In this document: positions 32,533-44,180 of the stretch, in pieces
How the letters are laid out: each line of letters starts with the position of its first letter
Position numbering within the stretch: the first letter of the stretch is position 1
NCBI GenBank assembly: GCA_963921825.1
Contig: OY997595.1
Coordinates: 15,865,228 to 15,929,227 of the forward strand
Reading direction: 5' to 3'
Length of the DNA stretch: 64,000 bases
Origin: Erodium maritimum
Lineage: Eukaryota; Streptophyta; Magnoliopsida; Geraniales; Geraniaceae
The notes under the pieces: model-generated
The model's database searches: none
What the model was told of the DNA's origin: nothing
Seen by the model: only the letters and a program-made list of their open reading frames with translations
Translations under genes and position numbers: made by a program

Positions 32533-34682
32533 CTACTCGGGGTTTGCTGGTGAAGATGGGGTCGCTGAAGACGGGGTCGCTGTGGAAGGGACGACAGCTT
32601 GTTGGGAGAGAACCATTGCCATCATTTCCTGAAACCTGGCATCCATATCCTTGCGATGCTCTTCCATCAGTTTGCGCTGCTCAGCAATCATGGCTTGGCG
32701 CTGCTCCTCCAAACGTTGTGCGAACGCGGCCTCTTGCTGCTCCATGCGGGTCTGCAACTCTTCGAGCTCCTCAGATGAGCTTGTAAACTACGCACTGGAG
32801 CAGTGACCGTCGTGCCTATCCCTCACTGTTGGGATGATGACCGCATGACCGAAACCGGGTTGGAATCTACCCTTCTGAGGCTTCTTCACGATTTGCTGCA
32901 TGATGGGTAGCTCCTCCTCCACAGTCAACGGTGTGAAGACGGTAGGGGATGAATCCTCACACTCGGTCATCCTTGACTCGCTCACCTTCTCCCGAGCCGC
33001 TTCCACAATGAGTTTGGCTTCTTCCTAATGAAAAATACAGTAAGAAACCCAACATTAGACAAATATGTGGTAACATTGTATGAATATATGCCATAAAAAA
33101 CTACCTAATATAAATATAATAACCTGCTCAAAAATTCAAGAAACTTACCACGCGTTGTACGTTGTGCTCGTTCTTGTCATTTTCCTTCGTGTAAGCCTCT
33201 ATGTAAGCGTCAATGCTGGGAAGAAGGGATTTGCGCGCAAGCCAAAGTTGGGCCCGTTTCTTGAATGCCATACTACCCCCGTGGTGAGCGTAGAGTAGAG
33301 GTTCTTTTTCCGATTTGCACTCCCACAATCGCTCAATAACTGCAATTATGTGTTAGAAAAACTCAAACATAAACTGAAAATTATGAAACAAAACTAGTAT
33401 AGGTTGATATTGAACGGGAACATATTGTAGGTTACTAATAACATGATAGAGATAAAGGGCATATCATAACAATAATATTAATAATGGAATTAAATTGAAA
33501 ATGAACAATAAGCTAAAAATGCATATATCACCTACACAAATTTCCCTTATCTGTAAAACCTATTAGTTTTCGCGTTTTAGGAGTTAGCTGCTACATAATG
33601 ATGCTCTAGAGGGAACCTATTAGTTTTCACATTCTTAGTTGGTGTAAAACTTCAACATAATTCATTGTTTTAAATTTCAAAATTAGTATTAATTTGATTT
33701 TACATAAATGTATTGTTTAAGGTTTAAGACTATTATAAATTTGAATTTAGTAATGTACAGAATAATTATTACCACGGAGAGATGTAAAAAAAATCTGTTT
33801 CGACAACTTTTTTTATTACAATGAAATATTTTACCTTGAATTTCGTGGATTTAAAGTGGTCGACTAGCCACTCGAACTGCTCGGGACGTTCTACAAACTC
33901 GAACGGTGTGGGCAGTGCTACACCCGGGTTCTTCTTCTCCCATTTGAGGACCCACCTGTGGATCTCATACTTCCACTCCCTAAAACGGCTTCTGGCCGTT
34001 GACATTATGAACTGCAACAGCTCCACATGGTGCTCCCCAGGACAGAACTCAAACATACACTACACAAAAGGCAAACAAACAGAAATAAACTACAAACCTA
34101 AATAAAAATTGTAATGCGAAGAAAATTTTAATATTATACTTACGGTTAACTGGTGGAATAGAACCTCCTGATCATCTTCAGGCAAGCTGTCGAAGTTAGG
34201 TTTGTTCATTGGCATGTACGTACGAATTGTTGCGCCAATGACCCTAACGACATCCCCCCGGTCCAGCGTGCCGGTTACTTCCTTCCCATTATGCCCCAAC
34301 TTGAATTCCCCCCATCAGCCATCTCCTTCAGGCGACGTTGGAGGTTTTTGTTCGTCACCATGCCTCTTTTCCCTGTCTTTGCCTTCTTTTGAGGCCTAGA
34401 CTCCTCTCCCTCCAACATAACAACCACATCTTCATCGTCCAGGCCTTCCTGAGGACAGCGGATGCTGGGTGCAAGCGGACGGGTGCTTGTTGTGGAGGCT
34501 GCCTCATCCACGCTACTGGCGGGGGTCCGACAGTCTCTTATGCGCCGATTGGGAGGAGCGCAAGTTGTAGACTGTGAAGAGGCGATCGTATTGCCTCCCG
34601 ATTCAGATGGCTGTTGAGGGGTCTGAGGGTTGAACAAGAATTGGAGTCGGGTGAAGAAGACGGTGCTATTTTTCCTTCCCAT
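32533..34682 (-). pseudogene. TnpA-type CACTA protein (Transposase_24 / En/Spm Ptta family), disrupted
   Basis: Exon-like segments on the - strand: 34682-34145, about 34060-33838, about 33360-33148, and about 33030-32533. Seen: an N-terminal low-complexity part with a basic RPQKKAKTGKRG patch; a block with RGDVVRVIGATIR; a block with HRWVLKWEKKNPG and ERPEQFEWLVDHF; then MAFKKRAQLWLARK; then a C-terminal coiled coil rich in E, Q and R (EQQEAAFAQRLEEQRQAMI). The family would be the DNA-binding partner of Tnp2 that recognises subterminal repeats. Breaks: the frame shifts in a C6/G6 run near 34306, and a TAG follows CSSA near 32788 before the coiled coil. Exon borders are inferred. Confidence 0.65.
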
Positions 34683-34889
34683 ACTGAAAACTCACATAAC
34701 AAATAAAACAGTTAGAGAAACATAACGACTACAATCATTATGTACACAACATTGTATCTAAAATCATTATCTAAGACAAATTGTATCTACTACTGATCAA
34801 TTGGAGACATTCTTACCAAACCATTACCAAAACAAAAAACACATATCTAGAAATGACTTGCAGTCTACATATCTACCAACTACAAGCAG

Positions 34890-35160
34890 AAGAACAATCC
34901 CAAGGTAGAAATCAATTCAAACCCTAAATCAAATCAAATCCAAAATCAATTCAAACCCTTAATCAATTCATACCCTAAATCAATTCCAACCCTAAATCAA
35001 TTCAAACCCTAACTGAATTGAAACCCTAAATCCATATAAACCCTAAATCAATTCAAACCCTCTATCCATACAAAACCTAAATCAATTCAAACCCTAAATC
35101 CTTAAAAAACCTAAATCAATTCAGACCCTAAAGCAATTCAAACCATAAATCCCAAAAAAT
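34890..35160. repeat. Tandem aatcaattcaaaccctaa repeats
   Basis: About a dozen degenerate units of aaatcaattcaaaccct in the leader of the TnpA-type gene, possibly an intron or 5' UTR. Confidence 0.7.
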
Positions 35161-35469
35161 TAAGAGAAAACGAACCTGTCAGTGAAGCCTCGTAGATGTC
35201 AGTACTCGGAGATGAGGTCGGAGACGGGGGGAGGTCGGCGATGTCGATGAGGTCGGAGATGGGGTGGGCGATGAGGTTGGAGTCGGGGTAGAGGCCGGAG
35301 ACGCTCAGAATCGGGGTGAGGTCGGGGTGAGGTCGGAGATGCTCGGAGTCGGGTGAGGTCGGCGATGCCGTCGGAGTCGGAGTTGAGGCCGGCGAACAGG
35401 TCGGAGTCGGAGGCAGCTGCCGTCTGTGAGGGAGAGAGATATCGAGAGAGATCGAGTGACTGAGAGGAA

Positions 35470-36003
35470 ATTAGGGCTCGAGGGCTTTATATAATACAAT
35501 TCTTACCGTTGGATAGAGATCCGTCTGTAAACATTATTATCTGACACGACGTCGTTGCGACCACGACACTTAGCGAAAAATCGATTTGGCACGGGCCTAT
35601 CGACGGATACACATCCGTCTGTAGACAACCATTGACTGGTTTGACCAACTACCCGTCATCATTCCCGACCCTCGTTCTATTCGTAATGGAATGCTAACAG
35701 ATTTAATGGTTCATGCATGCTACACATAATTGTAAACGATAGGTATTAATATGAACATCTCCTACTCGAGCTAAACATGTTCGTATTTCATAGTACAGTA
35801 TCTATGCATTGAGCATTGTAAAAATGATCATTTCAATCAGTAAGTCCGTTTTTCGTTGTAATATTATGTAATCAACACCGTTCATTTTGTATGTAATGTG
35901 ATAAAGATTATCCTTATGCCCAAAATCCTGTGATCGAATGGTTGGAACCTCCTGAACATTGTGGTCAATGATGTCGATGAAGTATGGTCAACAAGCTCTA
36001 CCT
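35470..36003 (-). promoter_or_regulatory. Promoter-like arm 1 of the CACTA internal inverted repeat
   Basis: Read on the - strand this segment ends in a TATA-like ttatataaagccc followed by a leader (gagccctaatttcctctc), pointing at the TnpA-type gene. It carries tacggat/atccgtc motifs of the subterminal type. It aligns colinearly, in inverted orientation, with 40530-41075, for example over cgatcacaggattttgggca, ggtgttgattacataatatt and cagacggatgtgtatccgtc. Promoter function is inferred. Confidence 0.7.
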
Positions 36004-36478
36004 ACAGATTTATGAAGCTCAGCTATGGATACATGATCCATAGGGTAAGAATTTCTACTCCTACGGATCTAACCCTGTCCGTAGGCAAGGAATTAAATAA
36101 ACATAAAACTGACTCATTTGGTACACATAATTCAATTAATCATCACAAATATGTTTGTAATATGATAAAACAATTAGGTATGTACTTTAGAATAAAAAAA
36201 AAGTTATTTTGATGTATTTTTGGACTATTTTGTAATCAAAACAGGGGAATTGCTCTCTGTTCTTGGTGGTTGGATCCGTCGGAAAGGTTTATGCCCTACC
36301 CGATGGATGTAACCCTATCCGTCGGTGTGGGTAACATATAATTTTCAAATAACTGCCTTTTCGTCTTTCAGAAACCACCCGCACTAACTACATATGTGGT
36401 ACACAAATAACAGTGTTACAAAAATCTGTAGTTATAGTAGGTTGTTGTAGTTATAACCTAGTTGCACAATTAACATAT

Positions 36479-39400
36479 TTAATCAGAGTCGTTCCTCTCG
36501 TCATTGTTGTACCCATGACCAATATCACAGTCATCTTCAGTATCCTCGTCGACGCCGTCGTTATCCGCAAGATCTTCGACCTCTTGCAGTTCCCCAACAG
36601 AATGAGGGACTTCATGTAGTTCGGCTACAACTGGGCAAGAAGTTTCAGGCTGGATCTCTTGGTAAGGGGTGTCAACTTCATATGAAATTTCATTCACAAC
36701 CTTTTCGGAGATGAATAATCCTCTATGTGCGACCTTGTTCACGACCATATAACCTCCACCTTTTTTCGGGTCATCGACGTAGAATATCTGTTACATGCAC
36801 ACAAACATAGAATATTAATTATAAGTAAACTTCGAAAGTCGACAACTCACATAACAAATTATATGCGTTAATGAGAATTATAACTTTCCTGTTTGGCCAT
36901 GGTTGCGAGGCAGAAAGCATCATCCTTATAAGCATTTGTGTTGGTATTTATCGATATCAAACCATTATCTACAATCACGGTATTCAAATCATACCATCGG
37001 CATTTGAACAAAACTACTGACATCCTTCCCGTGTAGATAAGCTCGACTACATATAACAACACACCGTAATACACAACATCGCCCTCTGCTTCGAGCATTA
37101 CTCCACAATTCTGTGATGTTCTTCCCTTATCCCGATCTTCGGATAGGAATTTCACACCGTGTACGTGGCATTGTGCATAAAAATTGACTCTCTGCACATA
37201 ACGACTCAAAGCCTTCGCCGCCGCATATTGTGGATCTTGGTCGGAATAAGGATCCATCTGGTAATTCAAAGAAATAGAAATTACTAGAAACCCATGTGCA
37301 AGATAATGGTTAAACCTAAATATATACACCAGTTAGGCAGTTTTGCACTTACAGTGTCCTTAAACATTGTGCAGAATGTATCGATTCGATGATGTACACT
37401 GGTTGATTGCAGGTATTCACTTTCGTAATCCTCTATAAAATCTATCATCGTGGTCCGGAAAGCTTCACAATTCTGCATCACTGTCCAATGCGCAACTTTT
37501 TTTTTCCCTTGTGGTTAATGTTGGCTCCCACAGCTGAATTGATGGGATTACATGGTTAGACACTATTGAAATACCCCATCTATCTGGCTTCTCCGGTTCG
37601 ATGCTTCGTTTATCGAGGTATAAATTGATGAACGTCGCACATTGGTGATTAATATATGATTCTGCGATGCAACCCTCTGGAAACCGGTGGTTGCGCACCC
37701 ATTTTTTTGTAATACCCCAATTCACGTTCCATAGAGAACATCCAAGTATAGTGGACGAGACCGGTTTGTAAAACTTGAGACGGAAGGTGTTTACATAAAT
37801 GTACCATGATAGTTTGGAATGCCGGAGGAAATATCATCTCCAACTTACTGAGAATCAAGTAAATATCTTCTTGCATCTGTTGCAGTTTCTTTTTTGAAAT
37901 CTCCCTTGCACAGAGAGATTGAAAGAAATTTGCCAACTCACAGATAACGGTTGCCACGTGAGGTGCCACATACGGGCGTATAACGATACGAAGTATCCGT
38001 TGCAGCAACACATGATTGTCGTGCGTCTTTAAGCAGAAAAACTTCTTATCCTTCAAGCTGATTTTGTTTTTCAAGCATCCTGCATAACCTGACGGATATT
38101 GTATATTCGCAACCTTTTCAAGCACTTCCCCACACTTCTCAGGCTTGATCGTGTAGTTGGCATAGGGTAACCAAGTCGTCCTACTTCTTGTTTGGGGCCA
38201 CAGATCATTATGCACACCTATATCCTGCCACATTTGTTTGGCTTTCAAATCATCTTTTGTTTTTCCTGGTAAGTGGAACAGTGTTCCAACAAGATTGTCG
38301 CAAATATTTTTCTCAATATGCATCACGTCTAATGCGTGCCTTGTCGTCAAAGATGTCCAGTATGGGAGTTCCCAGAATATAGACTCATGTGTCCAACACA
38401 ACCTATCTTCGACGCCCTTGGTCTTCTTTACAAACTTTGGATGTAATGACATGATGGGAAACTGAATTCCCGATATTTCTTCATATATTTCATAGCCATT
38501 CTTTTGGGGACGGGATTTCCTTTTCTCTTGTTTCCCGTCGATTTTTTTTATTCTTACGCAGAGCGTGATTAGCTGGCAAGTCCTTCCTGGCTCCAACGTA
38601 GTAAGTCCTGTTGCGACTGTGACGTGATTCAAGATCATCCAAGAAAATTGGACATGCTTTGTACCCCTTTGTCTGTATGCCTCCCAACATTCCTAACCCG
38701 GGGAAGTCACTGATAGTCAATAATATTGCCGCTCGCATCTTGAAAGTTCGATTCTTGAAGGCATCATAGGTCACAACACCGTCAGCCCACAACTTTTGTA
38801 AATCATCAATCAAAGGCCTCATTAACTGATTCAGGCACTTACCTGGCGATTTAGGCCCAGATATCAATAGCGTTAAGAGGTTAAATTCTTTCTTCATGCA
38901 TGACTCCGGCGGTAGATTATAAGGCATCACTACAACGGGCCAAACACTGTAAGGGACAACATTTGAACCAAATGGACTATATCCGTCTGTTGCCAATGCA
39001 AGACACACATTGGCAGCTTCATCTGCAAATCGCGGCCAGGTCTTGTCGAAATCCAATCAGGCTTCCCCGTCAGCTGGATGCTTCAACTTATCCAGGTCGA
39101 CTACTCTCTCCTTACTACGATGCCACTGCATTTTCTTTGCAATATCTGCCGAACTGAACAATTTCTGCAACTGTGGAATAATTGGGAAGTATCTCACCGT
39201 TTTCTTAGCCTTAGGTTTTCGCATGCCAACAGTTTTCTCGTAACGAGGTGAATCACATATGTAACAAATATCATCATCCGCATGAGGTCTGTCAAATAAG
39301 GTACAACCATTTTCACAAGCATGGTAAGTTTTATAACCCATCCCCACACTCTTCAACACCTTTTTCGCCTCTTTGAATGACTCCGGGTAGTGGTTGTCTT

Positions 39401-40094
39401 TTGGGAGCATTGCTTTATGCAACACACAAGACGCTGTGAAAGCTTCATTAGACAATTGATATTTCTCCTTATGCGCCATCAACTCCATGATCACCGTCAA
39501 CCTATCTGTTGGCGCGTCTTTATACAACTGTTTTTTATGCTCTGCCAACATTTTCCTGTAGTTGTCTGCCGCTTCCTGTGCAACCGTTCTTTCAACATCA
39601 TCAATTTCATCGTCACCCTCCACGAGTTCATCCATCTGTCCGCCGCAACGAAATGGGAACACATCTTCCATATACTCCCTTACTGGATCATTTTGGACGT
39701 GCTCTTCATTTACAACAATATTATTGTTACTTGATGTCCCTCCAGTTTCCCAATTACTACTTCTACACATATTCCTTATGTCCGTCATCGAAGGCATGAG
39801 CACTTTTTCTCCGTGAAAAATCCACACATCGTAACCCCTCATCATCCCGTTCCTTAACAAATGCATATATATATCGGGCACACATTGATAGTATGCATTC
39901 AGACAACAACCACACGGACACCTATGTCGTTCCATATTCGATACATTTCTCTGCATATATTCGATAAACAACCCTACCCCTTCTATATAACTTGAGTCGT
40001 ACTTACTCAAACTCATCCAACTCTTATCAATATATTCCTGAACAACATTCAATAATACGTAATAATATTGGACACAATACAAACACAAAAACAA
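36479..40094 (-). pseudogene. CACTA transposase Tnp2 (Transposase_21), disrupted
   Basis: Read on the - strand: transposase-associated N-terminal domain (DKSWMSL, then Cys-rich HRCPCGCC); catalytic Transposase_21 region (CYICDSPRY; LATDGYSPFGSN; YNLPPESCMKK; ALDVMHIEKNICD); DUF4218 region (HLPSQVLQTGLVHYTWMFSMERELG); DUF4216 region (LFKCRWYDLN); acidic C-terminus ending at 36479. The full length would be about 1000 residues, normal for Tnp2. Damage: an in-frame TGA at 39057-39059 where the family has Trp (HPADGEA-stop-LDFD), and frame changes in T-runs at about 38548-38556, 37701-37708 and 37499-37508. Introns near 37330-37260 and 36880-36790 are inferred. Otherwise conservation is high, so inactivation is recent or partly a sequencing artefact. 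Confidence 0.88.
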
Positions 40095-40529
40095 TATAAA
40101 TAGTGATGATTGGAAAAATTGAAAAATTGGTTACGTACCATTCTCGTGTTTGAAGCAAGCAACACCTATACGAACATGTGAGGAAGAGTGTTGTGGAACA
40201 AATGTAGTGGAAGATGGGGTTGAGAATGAGTTGGGGGAGAAAAATGAGTTGGGGGAGGAAGAAGGGGGTGTAGAGATGGAAAAAGGGATAAAGAGGAAAG
40301 CAGTTTCTGTGGATGAGAGTAATACAGGTGTAACTCTACGCCGACGGATACGGATATCCGTAGGTAAACAATTGTGTAATAAATAGATTTTTAATACGCA
40401 GGTATTAGACAACTATCTGATGACCAAACCGACGGATAGGGTTAGATCCGTAGGTAAAGAACTACTTACATTAGGGATACACATCTGTAGGTGTAGTTTA
40501 ATGTATCCGTAGGTAAAGATGTTTGACCA

Positions 40530-41075
40530 TACGTCATCGACAGCATTGACCATAATGTTCGGGAGGTTTGAACCGTTCGATCACAGGATTTTGGGCATAA
40601 GGATACTCTTTATCACAGTAAATACAACATGAACGGTGTTGATTACATAATATTTCAACGAAAGACGGACGTACTGTAAAAATTATCATTTTTACAATGC
40701 TCAATGCCAATATACTGTACTATGAAACACGAACGTGTTTAGTCTAACTAGGAGATTTTCACAGTATTCTTCATAGTTACAAATTTGGTGTGGCGTACAT
40801 GACCCGTGAACGTAACGTTCCATTACCAATAGAATTTCGGGCCGGGAAGGATGACCGGTAGTTGGTCAACCTAGTCAACGGGTTTTCACAGACGGATGTG
40901 TATCCGTCGGTAGGCCTATACCCTAATGTCCCAACTCGCACCGTTTCGCTAAGTGTCGTGGGAAAAACGGTGTCGTTCCAAATACTAAGGCCTCCCAACG
41001 GATATGTATCCGTCGGTAAGCCGAAAGCTCTATATAACCCACGAACCCTAATTTCCCCTCATTCCAGCGCCTCCC
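40530..41075 (+). promoter_or_regulatory. Promoter-like arm 2 of the CACTA internal inverted repeat
   Basis: Inverted copy of arm 1. On the + strand it ends with a TATA-like ctatataaccc and a leader (gaaccctaatttcccctc), directed at the three small + strand genes. Its inner end abuts the 5' side of Tnp2, so it may also serve that gene in the other direction. Roughly 80% identity by eye over more than 500 bp. Confidence 0.7.
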
Positions 41076-41095
41076 TCGGTTCAGACGCTGCCCCG

Positions 41096-41262
41096 AACTG
41101 TGCTCCGGCTTCCTCCGCATCCTCCGGCCTCGTCCCTCGCCTCCGGCGTCCTCCCTCGGCCTCCGGCGTCCTCCCTCGGCCTCTGGCGTCCTCAGTCGGC
41201 CTCCGGCGTCCACCCTCGGCCTCTGGCGTCCTCCCTCGTCCTCCGGCGTCCTCCCTTTCAGT
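41096..41262. repeat. 24-bp tandem repeat cctccggcgtcctccctcgg
   Basis: About seven units of a 24-bp period (cctcNggcgtcctccctcgg) follow the leader of promoter arm 2. Arm 1 is followed at the matching place (35190-35440) by a different GA-rich repeat (gaggtcggagatg), so the two leaders have diverged by different amplifications. Confidence 0.75.
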
Positions 41263-41483
41263 TCGTTACATCAGGTAAGTTGTGGGTTTGTTAATCATTT
41301 TTGGTGTATTGTTCTTGAAATGAGTTTGTGTATTGTTGTTTAAATGTATATATGAGTTTGTGTATTGTTGTTGAAATGTATAGTGTTACATCAAATGTAT
41401 ATATTAGTTTGTGTATTGTTGTTGAAATGTATGTTGTTGGAATAGTTTCATAAAATGTGCAATAGTTTCATAAATGTAGAAAT

Positions 41484-41616
41484 CAATGTTCTAAAAATCC
41501 CGATTAATACCCGACTAATTTTATTAAATTCCGAATAATCCCCATTTAGTCCCCGATTAATCCTCAAAAGGCCTTAACTACTGCCTGACTAACGCCTAGC
41601 GATTTTTAGACCCTTG
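41484..41616. mobile_element. hAT-type MITE (133 bp), copy 1
   Basis: Starts CAATGTTCTAAAAATCCC and ends, reverse-complemented, CAAGGGTCTAAAAATCGC. The TSD gtagaaat is exact at 41476-41483 and 41617-41624. It lies inside the CACTA element, making it the youngest layer of the nest. A longer relative lies at 58385-58759. Confidence 0.75.
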
Positions 41617-41979
41617 GTAGAAATATAATAGTTTCAGAAATGTAGAATAGTTTCAGAAATTGAGAAATGGAATAGTTTCAGGAATGTATAATAGTTTCAT
41701 AAATTTAGAAATATTTTCATAAATTAATCAACGTTTAGAAATAGAACCTGAAATTTATAATACGCTATGTTTATGTTGGAATATAAATTTGAATCTTTAG
41801 GGTTTGAACTTTGGAAATTTATGCAATAATCCCTTTAGTTTGCACATGAATCGTAAACTTAGCATCCATTAGGAATTATGCAATTATTAGTTTTCTATTC
41901 TCCACAACTACAATTAGTACAATAAATAACATTATGAAATACAAGTTCATGACTGCATGTATATTAGGTTTTCATTTCG

Positions 41980-42291
41980 ATGGATGAAACCAATAGCAGT
42001 AGTGTTGGGGAGAATAGCCTAACTGAGGTAGATCCCATTGAAGAAGAAGTGCCAGTAGTGAGGGATGTAGACTGGGAGAAATCAATGAATTTAGTCATGA
42101 GCAAATTGCCTAGGGGACTTTCTTCGGTTCGCGAGGCAGAGACTCGCATGTATATAAGGCGTCTGATTGCAGCAGAAGGAGCTAGACTTAGAAAGAAAAG
42201 GGCAGAACGAGATAGGCTCGCCGCTGAGAGACAGTCTGCTGAAAGTGTCAGACGGACTTCGTCTGTGGGATCGACTTCCAAGCGTCCGTAG
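41980..42291 (+). CDS. Small CACTA-borne protein 1, unknown function
   Basis: 103 codons, ATG to TAG. I do not recognise the family. The N-terminus MDETNSSSVGEN is followed by an acidic stretch (EVDPIEEEVP), then a central motif RMYIRRLIAAEGARL and a charged helix (KKRAERDRLAAERQSAE) likely to form a coiled coil, ending in Ser/Lys-rich residues. It lies on the strand opposite to Tnp2, downstream of promoter-like arm 2. The motif RxxYIRRLIxxEG is shared with the two following frames, so the three look like diverged duplicates. They could be alternative exons of one gene or separate genes. Confidence 0.55.
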   Translation: MDETNSSSVGENSLTEVDPIEEEVPVVRDVDWEKSMNLVMSKLPRGLSSVREAETRMYIRRLIAAEGARLRKKRAERDRLAAERQSAESVRRTSSVGSTSKRP

Positions 42292-42499
42292 TTTACTGCT
42301 ACTTAATATATGAACGATGTTTAAATTAGGTTATATGTAAGTATGACTGTTATGACTCGGTAATTAATGTGTCATGCTAATACCTTTTATGAATGGTAAT
42401 ATTTGTATGGTTATTATGTTTTGAGTGGTCGGGGTTGATTTAAATTTGTTTCTGGTATATTCGTTTTAATATTGTACTAAGGTTTGGTTTCATTTAGTC

Positions 42500-42937
42500 A
42501 TGGATGACCGAAGTAGCGTAGGGGAAAACGAACTCCCAGAGGACGAATATGATGGACCACGAGAGGTTGATCTCCATGCTGAGATGATGCGATTGTACAA
42601 CAGCATTCCAACAGAGTCGTTGCCACGCACGAGAGCGGTAGCAGCAGCTCGGATGAGGTTACGGGGCCTCATTAACCGAGAGGGGCGAAGGATTGCGGTT
42701 GAAAGAGCTGCTGAAAGAGAACGGCTTGCTGCTGAAAGAGCCGCTGACAGAGAACGACTTGCTGCTGAAAGAGCTGCTGCAATAGCTAGGTTGGAGGAAA
42801 GATCTAGGCGTGTTTATGCACGTGTTGCTGAGATGAGTACACCTGATGGAGCCACCTCCATGCGCGGCCCGAAGCATGACGCAAGGGTGTACGTGCAGTG
42901 GCTGAAAGACAATATGAAGCGCGAGTTCGAAGACTAG
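42500..42937 (+). CDS. Small CACTA-borne protein 2, unknown function
   Basis: 145 codons, ATG to TAG. It begins MDDRSSVGENELPEDEYD, clearly like the start of the previous frame (SSVGEN, acidic). The shared core is ARMRLRGLINREGRR. A strongly repetitive coiled-coil stretch follows (ERERLAAERAADRERLAAER). The C-terminus contains VQWLKDNMKREFED, which resembles the end of the next frame. The internal repeat of RERLAAERAA suggests slippage duplication. No known domain is recognised. Confidence 0.55.
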   Translation: MDDRSSVGENELPEDEYDGPREVDLHAEMMRLYNSIPTESLPRTRAVAAARMRLRGLINREGRRIAVERAAERERLAAERAADRERLAAERAAAIARLEERSRRVYARVAEMSTPDGATSMRGPKHDARVYVQWLKDNMKREFED

Positions 42938-43170
42938 ACGCCCTTGCTAGAATATTATTGTATTAGTACTATTATCTGTTGTGTTAAGTAAGTATAACTT
43001 GTGTTTAAACTATCATTTTATATATATAACTGTGTTTTAATGTTTTAACGAATGCTTTACTTTTTCTTTACTTTATTAATTAAGTGTTAGTTTTTATGAA
43101 TATTACTTCCGTATGCTTTGAAATAATTATTTGGGATTAGTTATAATTGTAATTTGTTGTTTGAGTTAGG

Positions 43171-43545
43171 ATGGAACCAAACTTTAATTCGCGACTCGAG
43201 CGCAAGTGGCGTCGTCGTGAAAATGTAGGAACAGTTGTACTACCTGATCCACAAAGAGGCAACGCTGCAGCTGGCCCAGCGTGGCTGCAACATTATCACC
43301 GACTAGTGATGGAAGGACATGAACGCTTCGCCTATATTCGTCGCCTGATGCGTCAGAAAGGTGATGACATTCCTCCACCCCCTGATGGTGTAGGCCCGCT
43401 GCCGAGGCCTCCGTTCTTGGACGAGGTTCAGGAGAATGACCTTGAAGCTATAGAGGAGCCTGTTTGGTTTAGACGATTTGTTCAATGGATGAAAGATTTG
43501 AATGCAATGCAAGAGCGTGTTATCAGAAGTCTGCTTGCTTCGTAA
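43171..43545 (+). CDS. Small CACTA-borne protein 3, unknown function
   Basis: 124 codons, ATG to TAA. It contains the core motif RFAYIRRLMRQKGDD in the middle, related to the cores of the two preceding frames, and a C-terminal FVQWMKDLNAMQERV like VQWLKDNMKREFE of the second. In place of the coiled coil there is a proline-rich segment (IPPPPDGVGPLPRPP). The N-terminus is basic (ERKWRRRENV). A gag-like or DNA-binding helper role is possible but not shown. Confidence 0.5.
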   Translation: MEPNFNSRLERKWRRRENVGTVVLPDPQRGNAAAGPAWLQHYHRLVMEGHERFAYIRRLMRQKGDDIPPPPDGVGPLPRPPFLDEVQENDLEAIEEPVWFRRFVQWMKDLNAMQERVIRSLLAS

Positions 43546-43794
43546 CTCTATCATTATGCGTTTATGTATTTTTTTTGAAAATAACTGATACTCGTTTATG
43601 AATTTTGTTGTTTAAGTATTCCGCTGATTAATCGGTTATTAAAAAATGTACTTTTACAAAATACATTATCTATTAAATGTTGTTGTGCTTATATACCGCT
43701 TGTATAATACAAGTTCATGTTTTATGTCGATATTTTCATCTGGATGACTATAAATGATTTCGGAATTAGTTTGTACACTGCTTATATACCTCAC

Positions 43795-44180
43795 TTTACC
43801 AACGGATACAAGAAGCTTCACTGACAGATAACATATCCATGGGTAAGGATTCGCACTGTCTAGACTTCACTAACGGATACGGTATCCGTAGGAAAGGTGT
43901 ACTAACCTGCCTGACGGATACATGCTACTTTTTCCACGGACAATATATCCGTCAGCCAGGTTAGATCACCTTCCCTACGGATACCGTATTCGTCAATGAA
44001 GTGTCCACCTGCCTGACGGATACGGGTGACCATTTCCACGGATATTTTACCCGTCAGCCAGGTTCGACCACCTCAACTACGGATGTCATATCCGTCAGGC
44101 AAGTGATAACCTGGCTGACGGATGTGCCTATCCGTGGTTAAGGTTCCAAAAATTTAGCTACGGATATTTTCTATCCGTGT
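43795..44180. repeat. Right subterminal repeats of the CACTA element
   Basis: Degenerate units of aacggatac...tatccgtcag, ctacggatacc and gctgacggatgtg, inverted relative to the left array and less uniform. They probably bind the TnpA-type protein. Confidence 0.8.
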
